Under the pieces are notes generated by a model. That model worked only from the letters and a program-made list of their open reading frames with translations. It was not told the DNA's origin and made no database searches. Shown in pieces: positions 1 through 8,316 of a DNA stretch of 64,000 bases (its first letter is position 1; each line of letters begins with the position of its first letter). Source of the DNA: Macrococcus equipercicus (GTDB lineage Bacteria; Bacillota; Bacilli; Staphylococcales; Staphylococcaceae); the NCBI RefSeq assembly GCF_004359525.2, contig NZ_SCWC02000002.1, positions 372,001 to 436,000 on the forward strand, written 5' to 3'. The position numbers were made by a program, and so were the translations under genes.

Positions 1-1
1 C

Positions 2-640
2 TGCTACGGTCAGACTGAATCGTCACCGGTCATCACGCAGACGACGACTGATGATCCGATCGAACTGAAAGTCTCCTCTGTCGGCAAAGTCCATCCGAAC
101 GTAGAGGCGCGGGTCATTAACCCGGAGACAGGAGAGGAAGTACCGCCGGGCACACCGGGTGAGCTTGTGACACGGGGTTACCTTGTCATGAAAGGTTATT
201 ACAAAAATCCTGAGGCGACTGCTGCTGCTATTGATCATGACGGCTGGCTGCATACAGGTGATATTGCAGTCATGGACGACAACGGCTACTTTTCGATCAC
301 CGGCCACATCAAAGATATGGTCATCCGCGGGGGAGAGAATATTTATCCGCGTGAAATTGAAGAGTACTTGTATGAACATCCGGCTATTCAGGATGCACAG
401 GTCGTCGGCGTACCGGACGCGAAGTACGGCGAAGAGCTCATTGCCTATATCATCCTGAAAGATCATCATGAACTGTCGGCAGATGACGTCAAGACGTACT
501 ATCAGGGCAGGATCGCCCATTATAAGATTCCGAGATACATTGAGTTTGTCACAGAATACCCGATGACAGCATCCGGTAAAATACAGAAGTTCAAACTCAG
601 GGAACTGGCACAGGAATTCATAGCGAAAGAGGAGGATTAA
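2..640 (+). CDS. Acyl-CoA synthetase, AMP-binding (YngI-like), C-terminal part
   Basis: The 3' part of an adenylate-forming acyl-CoA ligase whose start lies before the window; about 212 residues remain and are open from base 2. The reading begins inside the core (CYGQTE, the conserved YGxTE motif), then passes the hinge region GYFSITGHIKDMVIRGGENI with the conserved R and K, and ends with the C-terminal lysine motif SGKIQKFKLRE that supplies the catalytic Lys. The enzyme activates a carboxylic acid through an acyl-adenylate to acyl-CoA. It is followed after 1 base by the biotin carboxylase gene, whose ribosome binding site lies inside its last codons. Position and order match yngI of the Bacillus subtilis yngJ-yngE operon, so an isovalerate or other short/branched acyl substrate is likely but not shown. 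Confidence 0.9.
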   Translation, partial: CYGQTESSPVITQTTTDDPIELKVSSVGKVHPNVEARVINPETGEEVPPGTPGELVTRGYLVMKGYYKNPEATAAAIDHDGWLHTGDIAVMDDNGYFSITGHIKDMVIRGGENIYPREIEEYLYEHPAIQDAQVVGVPDAKYGEELIAYIILKDHHELSADDVKTYYQGRIAHYKIPRYIEFVTEYPMTASGKIQKFKLRELAQEFIAKEED

Positions 641-641
641 C

Positions 642-1988
642 GTGTTTAAAAGTGTATTGATTGCCAACCGCGGAGAAATCGCCAGAAGAATCATCAGAGG
701 ATGCAAGGCACAGAACATCAGAACAGTCGCTGTCTATACGGAAGCGGACCGGCATATGCCTTTTGTCAGCGAAGCGGATGTCGCAGAACTGATCGGTAAG
801 GACCAGGTGAAGGACAGCTACTTAAATATCGATAAAATCATTGCAGCGGCCAAGAAACATGATGTGGATGCCATCCACCCGGGATACGGCCTGCTCAGTG
901 AAAACATCGCATTCGTCAATGCCTGCCGTGATCACGGCATTACATTCATCGGCCCGAGTCCTGAAGCGATCGAGCAGATGGGAGACAAAATCGCTTCACG
1001 CCTGCTGATGGCGCAGCACGGCATCCCGCTCGTGCCGGGCAACAATGATATCGCCGATGCAGCAGCCGCGAAACAGTTCGCTGACGAGATCGGCTATCCG
1101 GTCATGCTGAAAGCAAGTGCAGGCGGAGGCGGTATCGGTATGCAGCGCATCGATGACCCGGCTAAGCTGGAGAAGGCATTTGAGAGCAACCAGCGCCGCG
1201 CGGAGAACTTCTTCGGCAACGGCGCGATGTTCATCGAGAAATTCATCGAACAGCCGCGTCACATTGAAATACAGGTGCTGGCTGATAAGCATGGGCACAC
1301 GATCCACCTGTACGAACGTGAATGCTCAGTACAGCGCCGCCATCAGAAAGTCATCGAAGAATCACCAAGTGCCGACCTGACGCAGGAGACGCGTGAGAAA
1401 ATGGGCGCGACAGCAGTGAAGATTGCTGAAGCGATCGGCTACTACAATGCCGGTACAGTAGAGTTTTTAGTCGACAAGGACGAGAACTTCTACTTCCTTG
1501 AGATGAACACACGGCTGCAGGTGGAGCACCCGGTGACGGAAGAGACGACAGGCGTTGACCTGGTGTACTGGCAGCTGAAGATCGCTAATGACGAACCGCT
1601 TGAAATCAAACAGGAGGACGTCAAACAATCCGGGCATTCCATCGAGCTGAGGCTTTACGCGGAAGATCCGAAGACCTTCTTCCCGTCACCCGGTGAGATC
1701 ACTCACATTAAGTGGCCGTCAGGCGATATCAGACTGGATGCAGCGATTGACGGTCCAATCAAAATCACACCGTTCTATGACCCGATGATTGCCAAGATCA
1801 TCTGTCATCAGGAAACGCGGGATGAAGCCATCGAGTCGCTCACCGCATATCTTGAGCAGCTGGAGATTGAAGGCATTAAGACGAACCGCTTGATGCTGAT
1901 TGACTGTCTGACGAACGCAGTGTTCCGTTCCGGCAAATATACGACGAATTTCATTGAAGAACAAATAGTGGCGAAGCCGTCCAAGTAG
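642..1988 (+). CDS. Biotin carboxylase subunit of acyl-CoA (methylcrotonyl-CoA type) carboxylase
   Basis: This 448-residue ATP-grasp protein carboxylates biotin with bicarbonate and ATP. Visible parts are the N-terminal biotin carboxylase domain (FKSVLIANRGEIARRI), the glycine-rich ATP loop KASAGGGGIGM near residue 165, and the catalytic block EMNTRLQVEHPVTEETTG near residue 290. The length is normal for AccC-type subunits without a fused carrier domain. It starts at GTG 642, supported by GGAGGA 631-636 just upstream. It sits in the order of B. subtilis yngHA with a separate carrier protein and carboxyltransferase downstream, so I assign it to a secondary acyl-CoA carboxylase rather than to the fatty-acid acetyl-CoA carboxylase; the latter remains possible. 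Confidence 0.92.
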   Translation: MFKSVLIANRGEIARRIIRGCKAQNIRTVAVYTEADRHMPFVSEADVAELIGKDQVKDSYLNIDKIIAAAKKHDVDAIHPGYGLLSENIAFVNACRDHGITFIGPSPEAIEQMGDKIASRLLMAQHGIPLVPGNNDIADAAAAKQFADEIGYPVMLKASAGGGGIGMQRIDDPAKLEKAFESNQRRAENFFGNGAMFIEKFIEQPRHIEIQVLADKHGHTIHLYERECSVQRRHQKVIEESPSADLTQETREKMGATAVKIAEAIGYYNAGTVEFLVDKDENFYFLEMNTRLQVEHPVTEETTGVDLVYWQLKIANDEPLEIKQEDVKQSGHSIELRLYAEDPKTFFPSPGEITHIKWPSGDIRLDAAIDGPIKITPFYDPMIAKIICHQETRDEAIESLTAYLEQLEIEGIKTNRLMLIDCLTNAVFRSGKYTTNFIEEQIVAKPSK

Positions 1989-2018
1989 TTAACATTACAA
2001 CAGAAGAGGATGATACCG

Positions 2019-2228
2019 ATGGAAGTATTAGCAACGATGTCAGGAAGCGTGTGGAAAATTGTCAAAGCAGTCGGAGACACAGTAGAGATGGATGAGGACA
2101 TCATGATCCTGGAATCCATGAAGATGGAGATTCCGATCATGGCTGAAGATGAAGGGACGATCAAGGAGCTCAAAGTCGCTGAAGGGGACTTTGTCAACGA
2201 AGGGGATATCGTCGCGATTATTGAATAA
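2019..2228 (+). CDS. Stand-alone biotinyl carrier domain (BCCP-like, YngHB)
   Basis: A 69-residue protein consisting only of a biotinyl/lipoyl domain. The biotin-accepting motif is ESMKME around residues 33-38, with Lys as the expected attachment site; the usual AMKM is SMKM here. An in-frame ATG at 2010 directly abuts the AGAGGA ribosome binding site, so the ATG at 2019, with 8 bases of spacing, is the better start. It shuttles carboxy-biotin between the biotin carboxylase encoded upstream and the carboxyltransferase encoded at 3895. Order matches B. subtilis yngHB. Confidence 0.88.
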   Translation: MEVLATMSGSVWKIVKAVGDTVEMDEDIMILESMKMEIPIMAEDEGTIKELKVAEGDFVNEGDIVAIIE

Positions 2229-2239
2229 GGGGGATCTTT

Positions 2240-3148
2240 ATGCTGCCAGCTCAAGTGGTCATCAAGGAAGTCGGTCCCCGCGACGGACTTCAGAACGAAA
2301 CACAGACAGTACCGCTGGAAGTCAAACTGAAGTTGATCGGGATGCTGGAGGCAAGCGGCTTATCTTATATCGAAGCCACTTCCTTTGTCCATCCTAAATG
2401 GATGCCGCAGCTCAGCGATGCAGATGAACTGCTGCAGCGTCTGACCGGCCATGCCCGGTTCAGCGCTCTCGTGCCGAACATCAAAGGTATGGCACGGGCG
2501 GAAGCGACCCGGCTGCAGGAAATAGCCGTCTTCATCTCGGCTTCTGAAGTCCATAACAGCAAGAACTTGAATAAATCCACTGCGGAAGCGCTGGACGACA
2601 TTAAACAAGTCACCGAGAGAAGTAACGGACGCTATCAAATACGGGCCTATATTTCCATGGTCTTCGGCTCACCGTTTGGAGACGACGTGAGCCTGGGCAC
2701 CGTGAAGGAACTGATGGCCGCGCTCTATGAGCTCGGTGTCTATGAAATTTCGCTCGGAGATACGACGGGGGTGGCGAATCCGCAGCAGGTGGATGCTGTG
2801 CTCAGTGAGCTGCTGAAGTCCTTCCCGCGTGAGAAGATAGCGATGCACTTTCATGACACCAATGGTCTTGCGCTCGCTAATATTTATGCCAGTCTGCAGC
2901 ACGGCATCGCGGTGTTTGATGCATCAGTCGGCGGCTTGGGCGGATGCCCATATGCTGAAGGGGCGTCGGGCAATGTCGCGACAGAGGATGTCGTCTACAT
3001 GATGAATGAGCTGAATATCGCGACAGGCATCAATATGGAGCAGCTGCTCATGACTGCGGACTATATTTCACGGGCACTGAACTTCACGAACTTAAGCAGT
3101 CAGCTGAGAAAGTACAGGGGGGAGCGGGATGGCACTTATAGAAATTAA
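2240..3148 (+). CDS. Hydroxymethylglutaryl-CoA lyase (YngG/MvaB-like)
   Basis: A 302-residue HMGL-like TIM-barrel protein expected to split 3-hydroxy-3-methylglutaryl-CoA into acetyl-CoA and acetoacetate, the last step of leucine degradation. It opens with the family motif KEVGPRDGLQNE (catalytic Arg and metal-binding Asp), has the metal-binding HFHDTNG near residue 207, and the active-site loop GGLGGCPYAEGASGN with the catalytic Cys near residue 235. GGGGG precedes the ATG. The next gene starts inside its last codons (20-base overlap), indicating translational coupling. The acetoacetate product would be used by ScoAB at 30159-31498. Confidence 0.92.
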   Translation: MLPAQVVIKEVGPRDGLQNETQTVPLEVKLKLIGMLEASGLSYIEATSFVHPKWMPQLSDADELLQRLTGHARFSALVPNIKGMARAEATRLQEIAVFISASEVHNSKNLNKSTAEALDDIKQVTERSNGRYQIRAYISMVFGSPFGDDVSLGTVKELMAALYELGVYEISLGDTTGVANPQQVDAVLSELLKSFPREKIAMHFHDTNGLALANIYASLQHGIAVFDASVGGLGGCPYAEGASGNVATEDVVYMMNELNIATGINMEQLLMTADYISRALNFTNLSSQLRKYRGERDGTYRN

Positions 3149-3887
3149 TCAGTACAGCGATTACATCACGCTACTGACTTTGAACCGGCCGGCAAGCAGG
3201 AATGCCCTGAACCGGGAACTGCTTTTAGAACTGCAGGACGTGCTGCATCATCTGGACACACGGGTGCTGATCATTACAGGGGCAGGCAAGGCATTCTGTG
3301 CAGGAGCGGATTTAAAGGAGCGTCTCGGCATGACGCCTGAAGAAGCAGATGAGACGAGTGTGAACATCGGCAGAAAGATCAGCATGATCGAAGAGCTGCC
3401 GTATGTCACAATCGCCGCACTGAACGGCGGTGCATATGGCGGCGGACTGGAACTGGCACTTGCCTGTGACTTCAGGCTGGCAGTGCCGGATGCTGAAATC
3501 GGACTCACTGAAACGTCGCTTGGCATCATTCCGGGAGCGGGCGGTACACAGAGGCTGACAAGACTTGCCGGCCCATCCAGAGCAAAAGAGCTGATATTCA
3601 CCGCAGAGCCGGTGTCTGCTGATACCGCACTTGAGCTCGGCCTGCTGGAAGAGGTGTCAGCTGATGTAGTGGAGAGCGCCATTAAACTTGCGGAACGCAT
3701 CTCAAAGAATGCACCGCTTGCTGTCACAGCGGCAAAAAAAGCTGTGAACAGAGCGCTGGACCTGCCGCTCGCAGATGGTCTGCACTATGAACGTGAATGC
3801 TATGACCTTGTGCTGAATTCTGAAGATCGTATTGAAGGATTGCAGGCATTCAAGGAGAAGCGGAAACCAAATTATAAGGGGAAGTAG
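3129..3887 (+). CDS. Enoyl-CoA hydratase/isomerase (methylglutaconyl-CoA hydratase-like, YngF)
   Basis: A 252-residue crotonase-fold protein. The oxyanion-hole segments are visible as AGKAFCAGADLKER near residue 56 and ALNGGAYGGGLELALACDFR near residue 97, and the catalytic region as GLTETSLGIIPGAGGTQRL with Glu residues at about 121 and 141. By context it would hydrate 3-methylglutaconyl-CoA to HMG-CoA, the substrate of the preceding lyase. The start overlaps the end of the HMG-CoA lyase gene, with the AGGGGGGAG ribosome site inside that gene. Crotonases are hard to assign by sequence alone, so the exact substrate rests on operon position. Confidence 0.88.
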   Translation: MALIEINQYSDYITLLTLNRPASRNALNRELLLELQDVLHHLDTRVLIITGAGKAFCAGADLKERLGMTPEEADETSVNIGRKISMIEELPYVTIAALNGGAYGGGLELALACDFRLAVPDAEIGLTETSLGIIPGAGGTQRLTRLAGPSRAKELIFTAEPVSADTALELGLLEEVSADVVESAIKLAERISKNAPLAVTAAKKAVNRALDLPLADGLHYERECYDLVLNSEDRIEGLQAFKEKRKPNYKGK

Positions 3888-3894
3888 GGATAAC

Positions 3895-5412
3895 GTGGAG
3901 TTCAATGAAAGAATTGAGAAGATTGAAGCAGGGGGCAAGGAAAAATATCATGAAGCCAACAGCGCAAAAGGTAAACTGTTTGTCAGAAAGCGTCTTGAGC
4001 TGTTATTTGATGACGGTCGTTTCATAGAAGATGCCCGCTTCGCCAATCATATGGCAGCAGACCTGCCGGCTGACGGCGTTATAACGGGCATCGGCAAGAT
4101 TCACGGCCGCTCTGTTGCCTTTCTGGCGAATGACTCAACCATCAAAGCCGGCTCATGGGGGAAAAGAACGGTTGAGAAGATGATCCGCATTCAGGAGAAG
4201 GCGATGAAATTAAATATTCCGATGCTCTACCTGGTAGATTCAGCCGGTGCGAGAATTACGGACCAGATTGAGATGTTCCCGGGGCGTCGTGGCGCGGGCC
4301 GCATTTTCTACAATCAGATTGACATGAGCGGTAAAGTGCCGCAGCTCTGCCTGTTATTCGGTCCGTCTGCTGCAGGAGGCGCCTATATTCCGGCATTCTG
4401 TGATGTGGTCGTCATGGTGGAAGGCAACGCATCGATGTATTTAGGTTCACCGCGTATGGCCGAGAAAGTCATCGGCGAGAAAGTGACACTGGAAGAGATG
4501 GGCGGCGCTAAAATGCACTGTTCAGTGTCAGGCTGCGGTGATGTGCTTGTCAAGTCAGAGGAAGAAGCACTGACGTTTGCAAGAGACTATATGGCCTATT
4601 TCCCGCAGAACTTCAATGAGCTGCCAAATACTGTTGAATCGAAGGCGGTTAAAGCGACTGACAAGACTTTGTCCGCTCTTATTCCTGACAACCAGAACGC
4701 ACCGCTCAATATGATGGATGTCATCAACCAGCTGATTGATGAGGGTTCATTCCTGGAGATCAAGAAACTGTTTGCCCGCGAGTTGATCACCGGGCTTGCC
4801 AGAATTGACGGCAAACCAGTCGGCATCATTGCCAATCAGCCGCGGATGAAAGGCGGCGTCCTGTTCCCGGATTCAGCGGATAAGGCGGCGAAGTTCATCA
4901 ACCTGTGCGATTCATTCAATATTCCGCTGTTATTCCTGATGGATATCCCGGGCTTTATGATCGGCACACAGGTGGAACGTGCAGGTATCATCAGGCACGG
5001 CGCGAAGATGCTGTTTGCGATGAGCAGCGCCACTGTACCGAAAATATCCGTTGTCATCCGTAAAGCATACGGCGCCGGGCTCTATGCAATGGCAGGACCG
5101 GCTTTTGAGCCGGATTACAGCATCGCACTGCCCACTGCGTCCATCGCCGTCATGGGACCGGAAGCTGCCGTCAATGCGGTATATGCCAACAAGATTGCTG
5201 AGCTGGCTGAAGAAGAACGTCCGGCGTTCATCAAGCAGAAGCAGGATGAGTATAAGGATGATATTGATATTTACCGGCTGGCAAGTGAGCTGGTGATTGA
5301 CGACATCGTTGATCCTGATCATCTGAGGGAAATATTAATTGACCAGTATGCGTCACTCGATAGTAAATTCCAGAAGTCAGCCCGTAAAAAGCATGGTGTC
5401 TATCCGGTATAA
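3895..5412 (+). CDS. Carboxyltransferase subunit of acyl-CoA carboxylase (YngE-like, MCC/PCC beta)
   Basis: A 505-residue carboxyltransferase with two crotonase-like halves. It transfers the carboxyl group from carboxy-biotin to the acyl-CoA. The N-terminal half shows SAGARITDQ and FGPSAAGGAYIPAF; the C-terminal half shows PRMKGGVLFPDSADKAA and LMDIPGFMIG with AYGAGLYAMAG. The reading frame extends upstream to a TTG, but GTG 3895 is preceded by GGGGAAGTAGGGA and gives the normal family N-terminus (EFNERIEKIEAGG). It is the last gene of the cluster and is followed by a terminator hairpin. Methylcrotonyl-CoA is the likely substrate because of the HMG-CoA lyase and hydratase neighbours; propionyl-CoA is the alternative. 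Confidence 0.92.
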   Translation: MEFNERIEKIEAGGKEKYHEANSAKGKLFVRKRLELLFDDGRFIEDARFANHMAADLPADGVITGIGKIHGRSVAFLANDSTIKAGSWGKRTVEKMIRIQEKAMKLNIPMLYLVDSAGARITDQIEMFPGRRGAGRIFYNQIDMSGKVPQLCLLFGPSAAGGAYIPAFCDVVVMVEGNASMYLGSPRMAEKVIGEKVTLEEMGGAKMHCSVSGCGDVLVKSEEEALTFARDYMAYFPQNFNELPNTVESKAVKATDKTLSALIPDNQNAPLNMMDVINQLIDEGSFLEIKKLFARELITGLARIDGKPVGIIANQPRMKGGVLFPDSADKAAKFINLCDSFNIPLLFLMDIPGFMIGTQVERAGIIRHGAKMLFAMSSATVPKISVVIRKAYGAGLYAMAGPAFEPDYSIALPTASIAVMGPEAAVNAVYANKIAELAEEERPAFIKQKQDEYKDDIDIYRLASELVIDDIVDPDHLREILIDQYASLDSKFQKSARKKHGVYPV

Positions 5413-5422
5413 TATAATGACC

Positions 5423-5464
5423 CGGCACATTCATTTAACTGTCAATGGATGTGCCGCGCTTTTT
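5423..5464 (+). terminator. Rho-independent terminator of the yng-like operon
   Basis: An 8-bp stem (CGGCACAT 5423-5430 with ATGTGCCG 5449-5456) is followed by CGC and a T run at 5460-5464. Confidence 0.75.
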
Positions 5465-5567
5465 ATGTCCAATTATTTTTTAGAGTTTAAAGCATGATAA
5501 AAAAGGGAATATATGAATAAAATTAAGTTTTTATATTATAAGTATTTATACTAAATTGGAGGTTGTC

Positions 5568-5798
5568 ATGAAGCAGGATGACAAGATTTTCGTTCTTTTT
5601 CTCAGTTTGATGTGGATGCTGTTCTTTTTTATGCTCGTGCGTTTTAACGGGCTGATGAATTCCCCTGATTTAATATGGCTGCCTTTTTTAGGCATCGGTG
5701 TATTACTCGCCTTCTATGTCTTCAGAAGACAGATAGCTATTGTCAAAGAAGAAGATGCCAGACGGCTGAAAGCTGCTGAAGAACTGAAGAAAAACTAA
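5568..5798 (+). CDS. Small membrane protein, unknown function
   Basis: A 76-residue protein with two predicted membrane segments (about residues 7-24 and 36-52) and a charged cytoplasmic tail ending AEELKKN. The start is ATG 5568 with GGAGGT at 5558-5563; a TTG upstream at 5556 overlaps that site and is rejected. The preceding 80 bases are very AT-rich and probably hold its own promoter. I recognise no family. Confidence 0.7.
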   Translation: MKQDDKIFVLFLSLMWMLFFFMLVRFNGLMNSPDLIWLPFLGIGVLLAFYVFRRQIAIVKEEDARRLKAAEELKKN

Positions 5799-5802
5799 AA
5801 TG

Positions 5803-5830
5803 ATCCCTCCATCATCAGTGATGGAGGGAT
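5803..5830. terminator. Bidirectional terminator between small membrane gene and pepF
   Basis: A perfect 12-bp stem (ATCCCTCCATCA with TGATGGAGGGAT) and 4-base loop TCAG lie between the convergent genes; A and T runs flank it on both sides. Confidence 0.75.
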
Positions 5831-5834
5831 TCAG

Positions 5835-7643
5835 TTATTCTGCTGCTTCTATTTCAGCTGTCAGCCGCTCGAGTTCATCGATGAGAGAACCGATGTAGGC
5901 GATCGTTTCTTTTAATGGCTGATCAGTCGATAAGTCGATGCCGACCATCTTTGCAAGTTCTACAGGAGGTCTGCTGCCGCCTGCCTTCAGCACTTCAATC
6001 CAGTCGTTGACTGCGGGCTCTCCTTCTTCGAGAATACGCTTCGCCATCAATGTTGAGATCGTCAGGCCTGCTGAATACGTATAAGGATATAATCCCATAT
6101 AGTAATGCGGCTGTCTCATCCATGTCAGTTCAGCACCTTCTGTTATCTCAGCGGCATCTCCCCAGAATGATGCGATGACATCTTTCTTGATGGCATTCAA
6201 TACAGGAGCCGTCATATTCTCGCCGGCATCAACACGGTTGTAGACTTCGCGCTGGTAGGCCGCCTCAAGCAGGTGAGTGACGAAGTTGTGATAATACGTT
6301 CTGGAGATAATAGTCGAAATAACCCAGCGCTTGAATTTCGGGTCATCTGACTCACTCAGCAAATAGTTGGCCATCAGCATTTCATTGGCTGTACTCGGCG
6401 CCTCTACAAAGTACATGGAGCTGCTGGCATCAAAGATGTTCTGATGCTTGTTGGCCAGGTTGAAGTGGCCCGCATGACCTAACTCGTGTGCCAGGACGAA
6501 CACTTCTGTCATTTTGGACGTCCATGAAATCAGGATGAACGGATTCGTCGCATAAGGGCTCGCACAGAAGGCACCTGTTGATTTGCCTTTATTCTGAGCA
6601 AAGTCAATGTAGCGGTTATCGTAGGCCGCTTCCACCAGCTTCATGTAGTCTTCACCCATGACCGCCAGACCTTTTCGGATGTAGTCTCTTGACTCTTCGA
6701 CTGTAATCTCAGGTTCATAGCTTTCGTCCAGGGAGATCTTCAAGTCTTCAAACCGCATTTCCTCAAGACCGTTCGTCCGCTTCAGCAGCCTGGCATAACG
6801 CCGCATATGCGGTGCCAGTTCGGTCGTGATGAGGTCGATCTGCCGGTTGTATAAATCACGTGAAACTTCCTGTCTTTCCAGCAGGAAATCAATAACGGAG
6901 TCAAAACCGCGCAGTCTGGACTCTGTTTTCTCCTGCTGGACTGCCATGTCATACGTTTTAGCCGTTGTGTTCTCGTATTTCTTCAGTGTATCTGAGAACT
7001 TTCTGAAGGCATTTCTTCTGACGACCGGGTCAGAATCGACTTCAAGCTCGCCTTCAAATGACACGTAGCTTAGCGGGATCTCCCTGCCGTGCGCTTCAAA
7101 TGTCCCGAAGTCGATATCAAGCAGCTTCGTCGTGTCATAGAAGTTATAAGGTGCGTTAAAGGTAGAAGAGAAGGCAGCAAGCACTTTCTCGACTTCAGGA
7201 TGGAGCTGATAAGGCTTCTTCTTTAACAGCTTCTCTATGTAGCGCTTGTAGCTGGCTGTCGTATCCTTCACTTCCTGGAGCACTGCTTCATCCAGCTGCA
7301 GAAGCTCTGAATCAACAAACGACAGCAGGCTTGCGATCTCGCTGTAAGAAGAATCGAACTTACTGTAAAGCCGCTGTGCCTCCGCATTGGACTGATCGGT
7401 GCTTAAGTTGAGGGATGCATAGTTGGCCAGTCGGTCCAGCTCAATTTCAAGAGCCGCAAGCCTGCTCAGCATCTCCTCGATAACGGCCGCATCAGTCAAT
7501 CTGCCTTGATATTCTTTGTTGAAGGCGCTGACTGCAGCCGTCGTCTCTGCCAGACTGCTGTAGAATGCATCATCACTGCTGAACAAGGGACTCAAGTCCC
7601 ACGTTTCTTTAACATCCACATCTTTTCTTAATGGTAAACTCAT
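5835..7643 (-). CDS. pepF: Oligoendopeptidase F, M3 family zinc metallopeptidase
   Basis: A 602-residue cytoplasmic metallopeptidase of family M3B that cuts medium-length oligopeptides. The zinc motif HELGHAG (HExxH) lies near residue 390, with the third zinc ligand in the downstream segment APSTANEMLMANYL; the N-terminal lobe is the usual helical oligoendopeptidase domain. The length is normal. The start ATG at 7643 is preceded by AGAGGAGAG. It is the only minus-strand gene left of dif. It is monocistronic: convergent with the small membrane gene and divergent from the gene at 7811. Confidence 0.93.
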   Translation of the reverse strand: MSLPLRKDVDVKETWDLSPLFSSDDAFYSSLAETTAAVSAFNKEYQGRLTDAAVIEEMLSRLAALEIELDRLANYASLNLSTDQSNAEAQRLYSKFDSSYSEIASLLSFVDSELLQLDEAVLQEVKDTTASYKRYIEKLLKKKPYQLHPEVEKVLAAFSSTFNAPYNFYDTTKLLDIDFGTFEAHGREIPLSYVSFEGELEVDSDPVVRRNAFRKFSDTLKKYENTTAKTYDMAVQQEKTESRLRGFDSVIDFLLERQEVSRDLYNRQIDLITTELAPHMRRYARLLKRTNGLEEMRFEDLKISLDESYEPEITVEESRDYIRKGLAVMGEDYMKLVEAAYDNRYIDFAQNKGKSTGAFCASPYATNPFILISWTSKMTEVFVLAHELGHAGHFNLANKHQNIFDASSSMYFVEAPSTANEMLMANYLLSESDDPKFKRWVISTIISRTYYHNFVTHLLEAAYQREVYNRVDAGENMTAPVLNAIKKDVIASFWGDAAEITEGAELTWMRQPHYYMGLYPYTYSAGLTISTLMAKRILEEGEPAVNDWIEVLKAGGSRPPVELAKMVGIDLSTDQPLKETIAYIGSLIDELERLTAEIEAAE

Positions 7644-7810
7644 GTTTAACTCTCCTCTCTGCTCTATGAATCAATTATACCGTTCGGTTTCCGATAAAGC
7701 ACTGCTAATTTACTGAAACCTCTGAATAATCTTAAAGTTATCACATAATGTTTAGATAACAGGAATCAGGTAATTAATCAATGTAGAGCACCATAAAAGG
7801 AGGACATGAT

Positions 7811-8182
7811 ATGTATATTTTAGGAGACATCAGCTATACGGATATACCGAACTTTCTACTGATCACGATTATCGGTATGCTGCTATTATCACTTGTATTC
7901 GGTCTTTTCATGAACAAGTTCATACTGGCACCTGTCTTTACATTTATCGTTTTAGCAATATGTGCGTTCATTCTGCCGAATTTCTTCGATATCAAGTATC
8001 CTGCGTTACTCGGCTATGCGGTCTTTCTGACTGTCATCTCACTCATACTCAGTGCAATCTTCTGGTATGTCACTAAAGACAGCCGTGACCGAAAGCGGAG
8101 AGAGCGGCGCGCTGCCGAGGAAAGACAGGCATTTGAAGACAAGCAGAACAGAGCACGTTATAACGATACAGACGTAAGATAG
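7811..8182 (+). CDS. Small membrane protein, DUF2651-like
   Basis: A 123-residue protein with three or four hydrophobic segments (about residues 12-32, 36-55, 61-86) and a strongly charged C-terminal tail rich in Arg, Lys and Glu. AAAGGAGGA precedes the ATG. The N-terminus LGDISYTDIPNFLLITIIGM reminds me of small staphylococcal membrane proteins of the DUF2651 type, but this is recall and not a search. It is monocistronic, ended by the hairpin at 8188. Confidence 0.75.
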   Translation: MYILGDISYTDIPNFLLITIIGMLLLSLVFGLFMNKFILAPVFTFIVLAICAFILPNFFDIKYPALLGYAVFLTVISLILSAIFWYVTKDSRDRKRRERRAAEERQAFEDKQNRARYNDTDVR

Positions 8183-8187
8183 AACAT

Positions 8188-8216
8188 GAATGCCTGTACA
8201 GGCATTCTTTTTTTTT
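8188..8216 (+). terminator. Terminator after small membrane gene
   Basis: The 20-bp palindrome at 8188-8207 (arms GAATGCCTG and CAGGCATTC) is followed by ten T residues. Confidence 0.85.
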
Positions 8217-8316
8217 GGAAAATTTATTGGTTTGTTTACTGAGTATTTACAATGTTCATTCATGCTTTACATGCGGCGTCTACAATGGAAGGATCACAGT
8301 CATTGGAGGAGAACAT

